This document shows positions 15,651-23,277 of a stretch of DNA of 64,000 nt, piece after piece (within the stretch, counting starts at the first letter, position 1; every line of letters starts with the position of its first letter). Where the stretch lies: positions 1-64,000 of the forward strand of contig CAXXGE010000035.1 in the NCBI GenBank assembly GCA_963677915.2, read 5' to 3'. Made by a program: the position numbers and the translations under genes. The DNA is from G963677915 sp963677915. GTDB taxonomy: Bacteria; Bacillota; Clostridia; Lachnospirales; Vallitaleaceae. Under the pieces are notes generated by a model. The model was not told the DNA's origin. It saw only the letters and a program-made list of their open reading frames with translations, and did not search any database.

Positions 15651-17303
15651 TTATTTCTTTCTTTTTTTCTTGTCTGCCACTTCAGGGCTGACTTGCTTTT
15701 CATTGATCCGTTTGCCGGCGAGCTTCATGACGACTTTCTTCGCCACATCCTTGTGGACATCCACAAAGGAGAATCTCTCCAGTACGTCAATGGCGCCAAC
15801 CAGTTTACCTGATATGCCTGCCTCGTTTGCAATGGCACCGACGAGATGTTTAGGCGATACCTTGTCCATCCTGCCGACATTGAAGAAGATACGGGTCATG
15901 TCCTTTTCCTTCGGTCTTTCCCCTTTTCTATCCGAGCGCTTGGACGTTCTCTCTTTCCTTGCACCCTCACGCCTTCCGCCTGTTTGCATATAGTTGATGT
16001 CGTTATCCGGATGGGCGCTGTCTGACAGCTCCAGGTTGTTCTTGATCAGCGCGGCGCAGATATCCTCAACCGGATAGATCGTATCAATCTGGTCAAAGAT
16101 AGCTTTGTAATCGTCCAGGTTTTCGTTCTGGATCGTTTCGGCAATCCCATCGATGAAATCCTGGATTTTTGAAGACTGGACTTGGCTGACAGTAGGTATC
16201 TTGATTTTTTCGATATTCTGCTTCGTATAATGCATGATAGCCATCAGTCTGCGTTTCTCATAGCCGCTCACCAGGGATATGGCCCTGCCCTCCATGCCTG
16301 CACGTCCGCTTCTTCCGATTCTATGGACATAGTAGTCTTCCTTGTCCGGCACATCGTAGTTGATGACCAGGTCCACTTCCTTTATATCCAGTCCACGGGC
16401 GGCGACGTCCGTTGCAACGATGATGTTGACAATGGAGTTGTTGAATTTCTTGAGGACCGCAAGACGCATTTCCTGCTTTAGGTCGCCGTGGATCATTTCG
16501 CTGTTGAAACCTTTTTTCAAAAGCTCCTCCGCCACCACGTTGACTTGGTTCTTTGTATTGCAGAATATGATGCAGCGGTTCGGTTTGATGACTTCAAGCA
16601 GTCTTGAGAGCGCTTCGAACTTGTGTCCCGGCCTCATCTCGCAGTAGTCCTGTTTAACCGTTTCCGCAGTCACCACATTCTGTGTCACCTTGACAAGTTT
16701 CGGATCCTTCTGATACTTGTGGGTGATATCCAGGATTTCCTTGGGCATTGTCGCAGAAAATAGTATCGTCTGTCTTTCTTCGGGTAGTGTGCTCAGTACA
16801 AGCTCAATGTCTTCCCTGAAGCCCATTTTCAGCATCTCATCCGCTTCATCAAGGACAATCGTGGTGATTTCACTGGTCTTAAGGGTTTTACGCTTGGTGA
16901 TATGGTCGATGGTTCTGCCTGGTGTACCGATGACAACCTGAGCACCTCTTGACAAGGCAGATATCTGCCTGTGGATTGGTTCACCGCCGTAGATTGCCAC
17001 AGCGCGTACACCGTGCATATATTTTGCGATACGTTTAAACTCGTCAGCCACCTGAACGGCCAACTCCCTTGTCGGGCAAAGGATCAGTGCTTGGGGTTTT
17101 CTGTTTTCCGGGTCGATCTTTTCAAGGATCGGTATGGCAAATGCCGCTGTCTTTCCAGTCCCGGTTTGAGATTGCCCAATCATATCGAAGCCATCGATAC
17201 ACAAAGGAATTGCTTCATCCTGTATTTGTGTAAACGCTTCAAATCCCATGTCCGAAACCGCGCGAATAATCGCATTGGAGACGTTTAAATCGTTGATATT
17301 CAT
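15651..17303 (-). CDS. DEAD-box ATP-dependent RNA helicase with DbpA-type RNA-binding domain
   Basis: RNA helicase that remodels structured RNA in ribosome assembly, mRNA decay or cold adaptation. In the 550 aa the helicase motifs run in order: Q motif (FTQIQDEAIP), motif I (SQTGTGKT), PTRELAVQV, GTPGRTIDH, DEAD (LDEADEMLK), SAT (FSATMP), then YVHRIGRSGRAG. After about residue 380 comes a linker, a basic region (RREGARKERTSKRSDRKGE) and a DbpA-like RNA-binding domain from TRIFFNVGRMDK on. This fits the DeaD/CshA group; which paralogue cannot be told. It has its own promoter and terminator. Confidence 0.93.
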   Translation of the reverse strand: MNINDLNVSNAIIRAVSDMGFEAFTQIQDEAIPLCIDGFDMIGQSQTGTGKTAAFAIPILEKIDPENRKPQALILCPTRELAVQVADEFKRIAKYMHGVRAVAIYGGEPIHRQISALSRGAQVVIGTPGRTIDHITKRKTLKTSEITTIVLDEADEMLKMGFREDIELVLSTLPEERQTILFSATMPKEILDITHKYQKDPKLVKVTQNVVTAETVKQDYCEMRPGHKFEALSRLLEVIKPNRCIIFCNTKNQVNVVAEELLKKGFNSEMIHGDLKQEMRLAVLKKFNNSIVNIIVATDVAARGLDIKEVDLVINYDVPDKEDYYVHRIGRSGRAGMEGRAISLVSGYEKRRLMAIMHYTKQNIEKIKIPTVSQVQSSKIQDFIDGIAETIQNENLDDYKAIFDQIDTIYPVEDICAALIKNNLELSDSAHPDNDINYMQTGGRREGARKERTSKRSDRKGERPKEKDMTRIFFNVGRMDKVSPKHLVGAIANEAGISGKLVGAIDVLERFSFVDVHKDVAKKVVMKLAGKRINEKQVSPEVADKKKRKK

Positions 17304-17335
17304 TTAGTCCAACTTTCTTTGTATTTAACTTTTTA

Positions 17336-17382
17336 TTATGTGCACAAGGATTTATTATACAGGGATTGGCACATAAAAGCAA
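17336..17382 (-). promoter_or_regulatory. Promoter of the DEAD-box helicase with flanking inverted repeat
   Basis: TTGCTT (17377-17382) and TATAAT (17354-17359) are spaced by 17 nt on the minus strand. An 8-bp inverted repeat TTATGTGC / GCACATAA (17369-17376 and 17336-17343) brackets the -10 box and could be an operator or, in RNA, a 5' hairpin. Confidence 0.65.
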
Positions 17383-17383
17383 G

Positions 17384-17932
17384 CTATTTCTTTTCATCTT
17401 CCGTTTCGTCTGAAAGATAGGTGCTGAGTCCTTCGAGATAATGGATCATATAGCCATCCTTGCTTTTCAGCTCATATTTGTCCTCGAAATATTTCAACGG
17501 GATGGATTTCCTACCGCCTTCCTGGGCATCTCTCCAGAATCGAAACAGGACATCAAAAGGAAGGAAGAAGAATTTCCCTGTTTTTGTAAAACTCACCAGG
17601 AGAAAAGCCACACCCTTCTGTTTCTTGAAATCAGACATATAGTCTATTTGATGGGCATGGATGTTTTTTAGGGGAAAATAATCCCTCGAAGTTTCTTTTG
17701 CATCAAAACAGACGGGTATGCCCTGAACAGCCCCGATATAGTCAACAGAACCCTTCTTTTCAAAATAGGCCAGCTTGATTGTCCCTTTTTCACTATCCAG
17801 TTTAACCGGTTTGATTGGTGTCGGTATTTTCTCTATAAGCGCCAGACCATGCTCTCTGTAGCGGTCATTGGTTACATTGACCAGTTCTTCTAATGTGCTG
17901 CCCCGAAGACCGCGCGAACCCCAATATGCCAT
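17384..17932 (-). CDS. recU: Holliday junction resolvase RecU
   Basis: Endonuclease that resolves Holliday junctions in Firmicute recombinational repair. The 182 aa match the family in length and in the blocks GSTLEELVNVTNDRYREHGLALIEKIPTPIK, VDYIGAVQGIPVCFDAKETSRDYFPL (the catalytic Asp, Glu-like and Lys residues lie in DYIG and FDAKET) and NIHAHQIDYM. In Bacillus recU is next to a penicillin-binding protein gene; here the neighbours are the helicase and a divergent MGMT-like gene. A promoter TTGACT-N17-CATACT (17963-17991) lies upstream. Confidence 0.93.
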   Translation of the reverse strand: MAYWGSRGLRGSTLEELVNVTNDRYREHGLALIEKIPTPIKPVKLDSEKGTIKLAYFEKKGSVDYIGAVQGIPVCFDAKETSRDYFPLKNIHAHQIDYMSDFKKQKGVAFLLVSFTKTGKFFFLPFDVLFRFWRDAQEGGRKSIPLKYFEDKYELKSKDGYMIHYLEGLSTYLSDETEDEKK

Positions 17933-17962
17933 GATGATGCCTCCATACTATTGTTTAATCCA

Positions 17963-17991
17963 AGTATGCCTTTAACTGGTTTTACAGTCAA
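17963..17991 (-). promoter_or_regulatory. Candidate promoter of recU
   Basis: Minus-strand TTGACT (17986-17991) and CATACT (17963-17968) with a 17-nt spacer, within the 109-bp divergent region shared with the MGMT-like gene on the plus strand. For that gene a TATAAT at 18019-18024 is seen, without a good -35 partner. Confidence 0.5.
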
Positions 17992-18041
17992 GTATCGTGT
18001 TACAATAACAGTAGAGTATATAATATGTAGGAGGCGATAAC

Positions 18042-18509
18042 ATGGCCAGAAAAACAGCCAATGAAAAACTGAACGACAGCAAGGACATGCCCAAGGTTGT
18101 TGAAGTGACAGACCCGAAACAGATTGAACGGTATGGCGGTACCAAGATGCTTATTGCACCACCCCTTGCCTATAATGCACTTATGAAGATTATACCGGAA
18201 GGAAGACTGGGAACCGCGGACAACATGCGCAGGTTCCTTGCCGTCCAACACGGTGCCGACTGGACCTGTCCCCTCACTGCAGGCATCTTCATCAACATTG
18301 TTGCTGCGGCATCTGAGGAACGCAGCGAAGACAAGATTCCCTACTGGCGAACGCTCAGGACCAAAGGTGAACTGAACCCGAAATATCCGGGTGGTATAGA
18401 CAAACAAAAGGCCATCCTAGAAAAGGAAGGCCATGTGATTATCCAAAAAGGAAAAAGATATTTTGTCGATGGTTATGAAGACAAGCTCTATGATTTTGAA
18501 ATCCTATAG
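18042..18509 (+). CDS. MGMT-fold alkyltransferase-like protein without acceptor cysteine
   Basis: 155 aa with the DNA-binding fold of O6-alkylguanine-DNA methyltransferases: a winged-helix part around IPEGRLGTADNMRRFLAVQHGADWTCPLTAGIFINI and a following IPYWRTLRTKGELNPKYPGG. Where catalytic enzymes have PCHR, this protein has PYWR (residues 100-103), so the methyl-accepting Cys is absent; its only Cys (76) lies elsewhere. It therefore resembles alkyltransferase-like (ATL) proteins, which bind lesions and recruit repair, though the family found in Clostridia has not been characterised to my knowledge. GGAGG lies just upstream of the ATG. It is the only convincing plus-strand gene in the window. 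Confidence 0.82.
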   Translation: MARKTANEKLNDSKDMPKVVEVTDPKQIERYGGTKMLIAPPLAYNALMKIIPEGRLGTADNMRRFLAVQHGADWTCPLTAGIFINIVAAASEERSEDKIPYWRTLRTKGELNPKYPGGIDKQKAILEKEGHVIIQKGKRYFVDGYEDKLYDFEIL

Positions 18510-18526
18510 CCCCTGTCGCAAATAAT

Positions 18527-18949
18527 CTACTCAACAGGAAGCATGACAAGTGTTTCCTGTTTCGCTATATAGACTTCTCGACTTGGGATGACACGTTTCA
18601 AACCATTCTTTTCTATATATGACTCAATTGCTTCATATGTCTCATGCATGTTGCTGTAAGGACCGTAGTGCACCATTGATGCGCATAATGCCGCCTCCAG
18701 CATACGCGTTTTTACACCATCCCCTTCAACCGGTTCTGTAACCTCTATGCAGGCTTCAATATCGGCACCATCTTCTACGTACGCCTTGTCGTAATATAGA
18801 GCGAATACCGGACCTACAGCTCTTTCTCCGGCCACCGACCTCAACAAGGCTTTGCCATCCTTGACTTTACTGTATGAACCCTTGAACCGGATCGATGCAA
18901 TCTGCATATCGGGTGTTTTTTCCAGTACCACTTTGTTTTTATCTGCCAT
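18527..18949 (-). CDS. GyrI-like / AraC effector-binding domain protein
   Basis: A 140-aa single-domain protein with the small-molecule-binding (SHS2) fold of the GyrI/AraC effector-binding family: an N-terminal strand KTPDMQIASIRFKGSYSKV, a middle FALYYD segment and a C-terminal MVHYGPYSNMHETYEAIESYIEKNGL, the typical Y-G-x-Y block. There is no DNA-binding domain. Such proteins bind hydrophobic ligands or act as antidotes or regulators; the ligand here is unknown. It is convergent with the MGMT-like gene (17-nt gap) and 15 nt downstream of the serpin gene, probably in the same transcript. Confidence 0.78.
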   Translation of the reverse strand: MADKNKVVLEKTPDMQIASIRFKGSYSKVKDGKALLRSVAGERAVGPVFALYYDKAYVEDGADIEACIEVTEPVEGDGVKTRMLEAALCASMVHYGPYSNMHETYEAIESYIEKNGLKRVIPSREVYIAKQETLVMLPVE

Positions 18950-18964
18950 CTTCAGTCCTCCTTA

Positions 18965-20233
18965 TTAGTCATCGGTCGGGTCTTCCATTATACCCGTAAA
19001 TATCGGCAATAATGTTTCCATATCTATAATACAGTAGACAAACGGCCTGTCAAAAGTCAGTTCTATTGTTTCAACCGGCATCGGCATGGCAGTCAGCGAC
19101 ACTTCTACAGAGGTAACCGCGCTGGCTTCTGTGCCTTCTTCATCGACCTTCACAAAGGTCTTGTGCTTCACTTCGCTGATAAACAGGTCCTTGGCATGGC
19201 TTTCATTCATCATCGAAAAATCGGCTTCTCCAGGCCTGAATGCGATGCCCATGCCCAAAGCGTCGAGTTCGTCCATCAAACTGTCTTCGTAGCGTGATTC
19301 GAATTTTGGCAAGGCCAGCTTCACATGTTTGATTTCGCTTTCATCCACCATATTCATAAGATTAATAACAGATGATCCATTCTGGCTAGCCAGCCAATCC
19401 CTCGGCGTCATACCTTCAGGCGGCAGAACCGCAGCAAATCCGTATCGCCCGCCTTCATAAGGAAGAAGAACACCTGTCGCACCGTCAAGTTCCAGATAGG
19501 ACATGTCATCCGTCCGGTTCATGAACGGTGTCATTTTCTTTCCTTCCGGTCTTTCAAACAGCCTGTCAGCGGTATCATTCGCTTCAAACTGGTCTTCCCA
19601 GTCGGCTTTAAAGTAAACGGCGTTAATCAGGTACATGACGACATCGGGACCGATCTGGTCGATGATTTTTTCGATTGTTCCGTTAGTGGCCTCGTTCACC
19701 CAGCCATTGATTGCATCCGGTGCATCCGCACTGCTGAAATCCAGCTTTCTGGCTGCAGCATCATAGAAATCAGCATTCACCTGCAAGAATGGCATATATG
19801 GCTGAAAGTTTTCGTCAAACCATATGGCATTGGCGATTGCAAGCATGCCCTCAGTTTCTTGAAGCATGGCGAGCAGGCCGCCACAGGCTTCGTTAATCTC
19901 TTCCATGGTGAGATTGTGCTTGGCAAGCACGTCAAGCATGGCTTCTTTTGTATCACCGTCGGCACCATTAAGTGCCATAGCCAAGGCGAAGAATACCGAA
20001 ACCGGTGATACCATCACACTACCTTCATTCCTTAACGAAGCTTCGAACAGCCTCGAGGAGAATCCTGCAATGATATCGGCGGTATCTTTTCCAGGTGCTT
20101 CAGGCTTGGCTTCAGTTTTCGCCTGTACACCTTCCATCAAATTGGTGCCCGTTTTTTGGCCGGCCGAACACCCTGTTGCCAGAACGACAATTACCAGCAG
20201 CAAAGCCCCGTATTTTCTTGTTTTCAATAACAT
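18965..20233 (-). CDS. Serpin-family protease inhibitor lipoprotein
   Basis: 422 aa with a lipoprotein signal peptide (hydrophobic stretch 11-20, lipobox LATGC) and a complete serpin fold. Motifs include NAIWFDENF, INGWVNEATNGTIEKII (the NxWVxxxTxGxI block), YLINAVYFKADWEDQF, FMNRTDDMSYLEL, and the hinge EGTEASAVTS at residues 366-375. The small residues in the hinge are those required for insertion of the reactive loop, so an active inhibitor is likely. The scissile bond should lie near SLTAM (about 380-384), suggesting chymotrypsin- or elastase-like targets. Serpins are scattered in bacteria; an extracellular role against host or competitor proteases is inferred. Confidence 0.93.
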   Translation of the reverse strand: MLLKTRKYGALLLVIVVLATGCSAGQKTGTNLMEGVQAKTEAKPEAPGKDTADIIAGFSSRLFEASLRNEGSVMVSPVSVFFALAMALNGADGDTKEAMLDVLAKHNLTMEEINEACGGLLAMLQETEGMLAIANAIWFDENFQPYMPFLQVNADFYDAAARKLDFSSADAPDAINGWVNEATNGTIEKIIDQIGPDVVMYLINAVYFKADWEDQFEANDTADRLFERPEGKKMTPFMNRTDDMSYLELDGATGVLLPYEGGRYGFAAVLPPEGMTPRDWLASQNGSSVINLMNMVDESEIKHVKLALPKFESRYEDSLMDELDALGMGIAFRPGEADFSMMNESHAKDLFISEVKHKTFVKVDEEGTEASAVTSVEVSLTAMPMPVETIELTFDRPFVYCIIDMETLLPIFTGIMEDPTDD

Positions 20234-20282
20234 AATAAAACACCTCCCTGTCTTTTATATATATGACGCAGAGAGGTTTTCA

Positions 20283-21236
20283 TTAGTTCCATTTATTGTG
20301 TTCTATTTCCGCATTCCTTTGGAGAATCTTTCTTCCACGCCAACCGGCTGCCGTCCTGCCTAATAAGTCTTTCACCCCTTTGCTGCTAAGGTCTAGGAGT
20401 TTTTCAGCTTCTATGTAGTCAGGCACCAGCGATTCGGAAGCCTCCAAAGCATTTAAGACAAGTTCCGATTTCCTATGATAAGGACATGCAAGATGGCAGA
20501 TATCGCAGCCATACAGATGACCGTTCAGCATCGTTTTCTGACTGTCATCAAGCTCCTTCGCCTGTGTCAGATAGGAAATGCACCTGTTGGCATTGATCTG
20601 TCCGTCTCCTAGAATCGCTCCGTTGGGACATGACTTCCGGCATATGGTGCAGGTACCACACAACGTATCAAGATCAGCAAAGGCCTGTTCCATATCCCCT
20701 GCATCTTCTGTTAGCTCAAGATCCGTCAGCAGATAGCCGATAAAAAACGACAGTCCGAACCTCGGATGTATAAGATAGCTGTTTTTCCCTATCTGTCCAA
20801 GACCGGCCCTTCGGGCTATCGATCTGTCAGAAAAAGGGCTGATATCGCAATAGGCCTTCCATGAGGCGCCATGGGCATCTTCAATATAAGAACCGATTTC
20901 TTTAAGTAGCGGCATAACCATCTGGTGATAATCCAGCATGTTGGTGCCGTAAGCCATCTTGACAGCGACCGTTCCCTTTGGCTTGCTGCTTTGCACCATT
21001 CTGTATGGCACTGCCAGCACGATAAAGCTCTTGGCACCTGCCAGATGCCTTGCAGGCTCTGTTTTGTCGAGTGGATTTTCCATCTGTTCGAAATCGCAGG
21101 CGTATCCTTCAACCGCTCTGTGCCGATAGATGCCTTCCACAAAAGGAAAAGGCCCTGCATGACAGAAGCCTGTGTCGCAAACAGCAAGGCTTTCCGCATA
21201 CTGCCTTATTTCATTTTTCACCTTTTCCCTATTCAT
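20283..21236 (-). CDS. queG: Epoxyqueuosine reductase QueG
   Basis: Iron-sulfur cobalamin enzyme that reduces epoxyqueuosine to queuosine in tRNA. The 317 aa show the N-terminal cobalamin-binding part with KSFIVLAVPY, the RAGLGQIGKNSYLIHPRFG block, and two C-terminal 4Fe-4S motifs, CGTCTICRKSCP and CDICHLACPYH. The usual family length is 300-380 aa. A queuosine operon is not present here; the gene lies between a pseudouridine synthase gene and the serpin gene, so the context is only loosely tRNA-modification related. Confidence 0.93.
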   Translation of the reverse strand: MNREKVKNEIRQYAESLAVCDTGFCHAGPFPFVEGIYRHRAVEGYACDFEQMENPLDKTEPARHLAGAKSFIVLAVPYRMVQSSKPKGTVAVKMAYGTNMLDYHQMVMPLLKEIGSYIEDAHGASWKAYCDISPFSDRSIARRAGLGQIGKNSYLIHPRFGLSFFIGYLLTDLELTEDAGDMEQAFADLDTLCGTCTICRKSCPNGAILGDGQINANRCISYLTQAKELDDSQKTMLNGHLYGCDICHLACPYHRKSELVLNALEASESLVPDYIEAEKLLDLSSKGVKDLLGRTAAGWRGRKILQRNAEIEHNKWN

Positions 21237-21262
21237 ACTATCGCCTTGCTTTCATAATATCG

Positions 21263-22229
21263 TCAATCGAAAAGCTTTTTCTTGATCCTGTCGAAATCCC
21301 TTGGATACGGCGCTTTGAAAGTCTGTCCATAGTAGACGGAAAGCGATCCTTTATCTGCCATGAAAGTAACCGCATACGCATGCAGCATTTGGCGTTTGAT
21401 GCCGTATCTTTGCCTGAGCGCCTTGTTTATTTTCTCATCTCCATACTTGACATCGCCAATGATTGGATAGCCAATATGGGACAAATGGGCCCTGATCTGG
21501 TGCGTTTTCCCTGTCACCAATTCAACCTCACAGAAGGTATAGCCTTTCACTACAGCAAGTGGACGCACCCTTGTTTCAACAGGACTTCCCGTACCCTTGT
21601 CGGAAATCACCGCCTTGTTGCTTTTAGCGTCTTTTACCAGTACCCCCTTTAAGGTCGAGATTCTCTTTAAGTTCACCTGCAAGGATGCAGTGGTATATTT
21701 TGTTCACTTTGTGTTCGGCAACCATCTCATTCAGGTCCTGAAGGACTGTGACCGTCTTTCCGCTCATAACCAGGCCGGAAGTATTCATGTCCAGTCTGTT
21801 GCATATGCCTGCGCGGAATCCGCCCTTCTTGTCCCCCAGCTTCTCTGCCAGATAACCGTCAATGGCCTCGACGATACTTGTTTCCTTGCTGCCCGGCTGC
21901 GCCGGAACACCTGCAGGCTTGTTGACTAGCAGCAGCTTGCTGTCCTCATAGATGATGTCCAGGTTGATTGAAGCGGCTACATCAGACTGTTCCTGGAAAT
22001 AGCCGAAATTATCAAGGGCTTCATCAGCGAAATACAGTGCCAGTCGGTCTCCCGCCTCCAATATTTCATTGCCAACCACCTTGCCGCCATTCAGCTTGAT
22101 ATTCTTCTTCCTGAACATTTTGTACAGAAGGCTCTTGGGCATTTTCGGCAGCATCTTCTGCAGATACTTGTCGGACCGCTGCCCTGCGTCTATTTTTGTA
22201 ATTTTGATTTCAATCATACTACATCGCAT
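21263..22229 (-). pseudogene. RluA-family 23S rRNA/tRNA pseudouridine synthase, disrupted by one frameshift
   Basis: Two overlapping frames together encode one RluA-type enzyme. The upstream part (from 22229) has an S4-like N-terminal domain and the catalytic block AGICNRLDMNTSGLVM, where Asp is the catalytic residue of the RLD motif. After GELKENLDLKG the correct frame shifts, and the remainder VLVKDAKSNKAVISD...VTGKTHQIRAHLSHIGYPIIGDVKYG continues from about 21650 to 21263. The shift coincides with a G5 run (C5 at 21643-21647 on the plus strand); deleting one G restores a full-length protein of about 320 aa. This could be a real mutation or a sequencing error. Start at 22229 or 22217 is undecided. 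Confidence 0.85.
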
Positions 22230-22815
22230 TCCTGAGAATCAGCTCGGCTATAGCCAGCTGCTTCTCTTCATCCTTGGTTTGCAGGGTTGGTTTTATATCG
22301 CTTTTGAAATAGGCATACAATTGCTGCTCATCGTCAAACGCCTTGACACTGACTGAAATACCGTGTTGGCGCAGCAAGGCGTCTAGCGTCTTTTCACCCA
22401 GGGTATCTCTGGCAGCCTTGGACTTTCCGACCTTGGGCTTTTTCTTATCTGAGACAACCAGAACATGGTCCTGCGTAATCAGCACGTTTTCAAAAAAGCA
22501 CGTGTTCTTCTTCCTTATCAGGATGATTTCCGACAACACAGTTACCCTGTCAGTCATCTTCTCCACTTCATTTGCGAAACTATTGTCTACGGAATGATAC
22601 CTTCCATATGCGAAGGCCCTAGTCATGAACTGGGCAGTTGGCAGGATAGCAAGCATTGCTACGATTGTAAGGTAATTCGCGCTGGTACCCGCAGCCGCGT
22701 AGCCAATCAGGTAGAAACCCACGAAAGCAACAGCGCCGATAATGCTGTATCTGATATTTTTCTTCTTAACGCCGGTCACATAACCCGGCCAGCCTTTTTC
22801 TATATCCTTTTTCAT
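22219..22815 (-). CDS. Hypothetical membrane protein
   Basis: A 198-aa protein I do not recognise. A short basic N-terminus is followed by two adjacent hydrophobic segments (about residues 24-42 and 47-62, IIGAVAFVGFYLIGYAAAGTS region and YLTIVAMLAILPTAQFMTRA), then a soluble domain of about 130 residues. That domain contains VTVLSEIILIRKKNTCFFENVLIT and a terminal helical LQTKDEEKQLAIAELIL. It lies between dut and the pseudouridine synthase gene, overlapping the latter by 11 nt, so the three are probably translated together. No enzymatic motif is visible. Confidence 0.75.
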   Translation of the reverse strand: MKKDIEKGWPGYVTGVKKKNIRYSIIGAVAFVGFYLIGYAAAGTSANYLTIVAMLAILPTAQFMTRAFAYGRYHSVDNSFANEVEKMTDRVTVLSEIILIRKKNTCFFENVLITQDHVLVVSDKKKPKVGKSKAARDTLGEKTLDALLRQHGISVSVKAFDDEQQLYAYFKSDIKPTLQTKDEEKQLAIAELILRNAM

Positions 22816-22827
22816 GAACGCACCTTT

Positions 22828-23277
22828 CTACTTGCCTGTGTGGCCGAACCCGCCGCTGCCTCTGGTACTTTCCGACAGTTCAACATTTGTTTCCCATATA
22901 GCCTGCCTGACTTCGTTGATGACCATCTGGGCAATGCGCTCTCCACGCTTAATAAGAAAATCTTCAGGTCCGTGGTTGATCATAATGATCTTGATCTCAC
23001 CTCTGTAATCGGCATCGATTGTCCCCGGCGAGTTCACAAGGCTGATGCCGTGTTTGAACGCAAGTCCGCTTCTGGGACGGATCTGCGCTTCATATGACGG
23101 TGGCAATGCAATCTTAATACCAGTTGGAATCAATTGTATTTCTCCCTTTTTAAGGAGCACGCTTTCCTCCACACAGGCATAAAGGTCCATACCTGCAGCC
23201 TGCTCGCTCATATACTTAGGCAGTGGCAGGTCTTTTCCTTCTTCTGTTTGTTCTACATGGACGACTATTTTTTGCAT
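22828..23277 (-). CDS. dut: dUTP diphosphatase
   Basis: Trimeric dUTPase that hydrolyses dUTP to dUMP, keeping uracil out of DNA and supplying thymidylate synthesis. All five family motifs can be seen in the 149 aa: AAGMDLYAC (1), PRSGLAFKHG (2), GTIDADYRGEI (3), RGERIAQMV (4) and the glycine-rich RGSGGFGHTGK tail (5). The start overlaps the end of the M16 peptidase gene by 13 nt, pointing to translational coupling. Confidence 0.97.
   Translation of the reverse strand: MQKIVVHVEQTEEGKDLPLPKYMSEQAAGMDLYACVEESVLLKKGEIQLIPTGIKIALPPSYEAQIRPRSGLAFKHGISLVNSPGTIDADYRGEIKIIMINHGPEDFLIKRGERIAQMVINEVRQAIWETNVELSESTRGSGGFGHTGK

Noticed and set aside
21640..21690. Programmed +1 frameshift in the pseudouridine synthase gene
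   Set aside because: No prfB-like stop/slippery signal or internal Shine-Dalgarno is present; a homopolymer indel explains it better.
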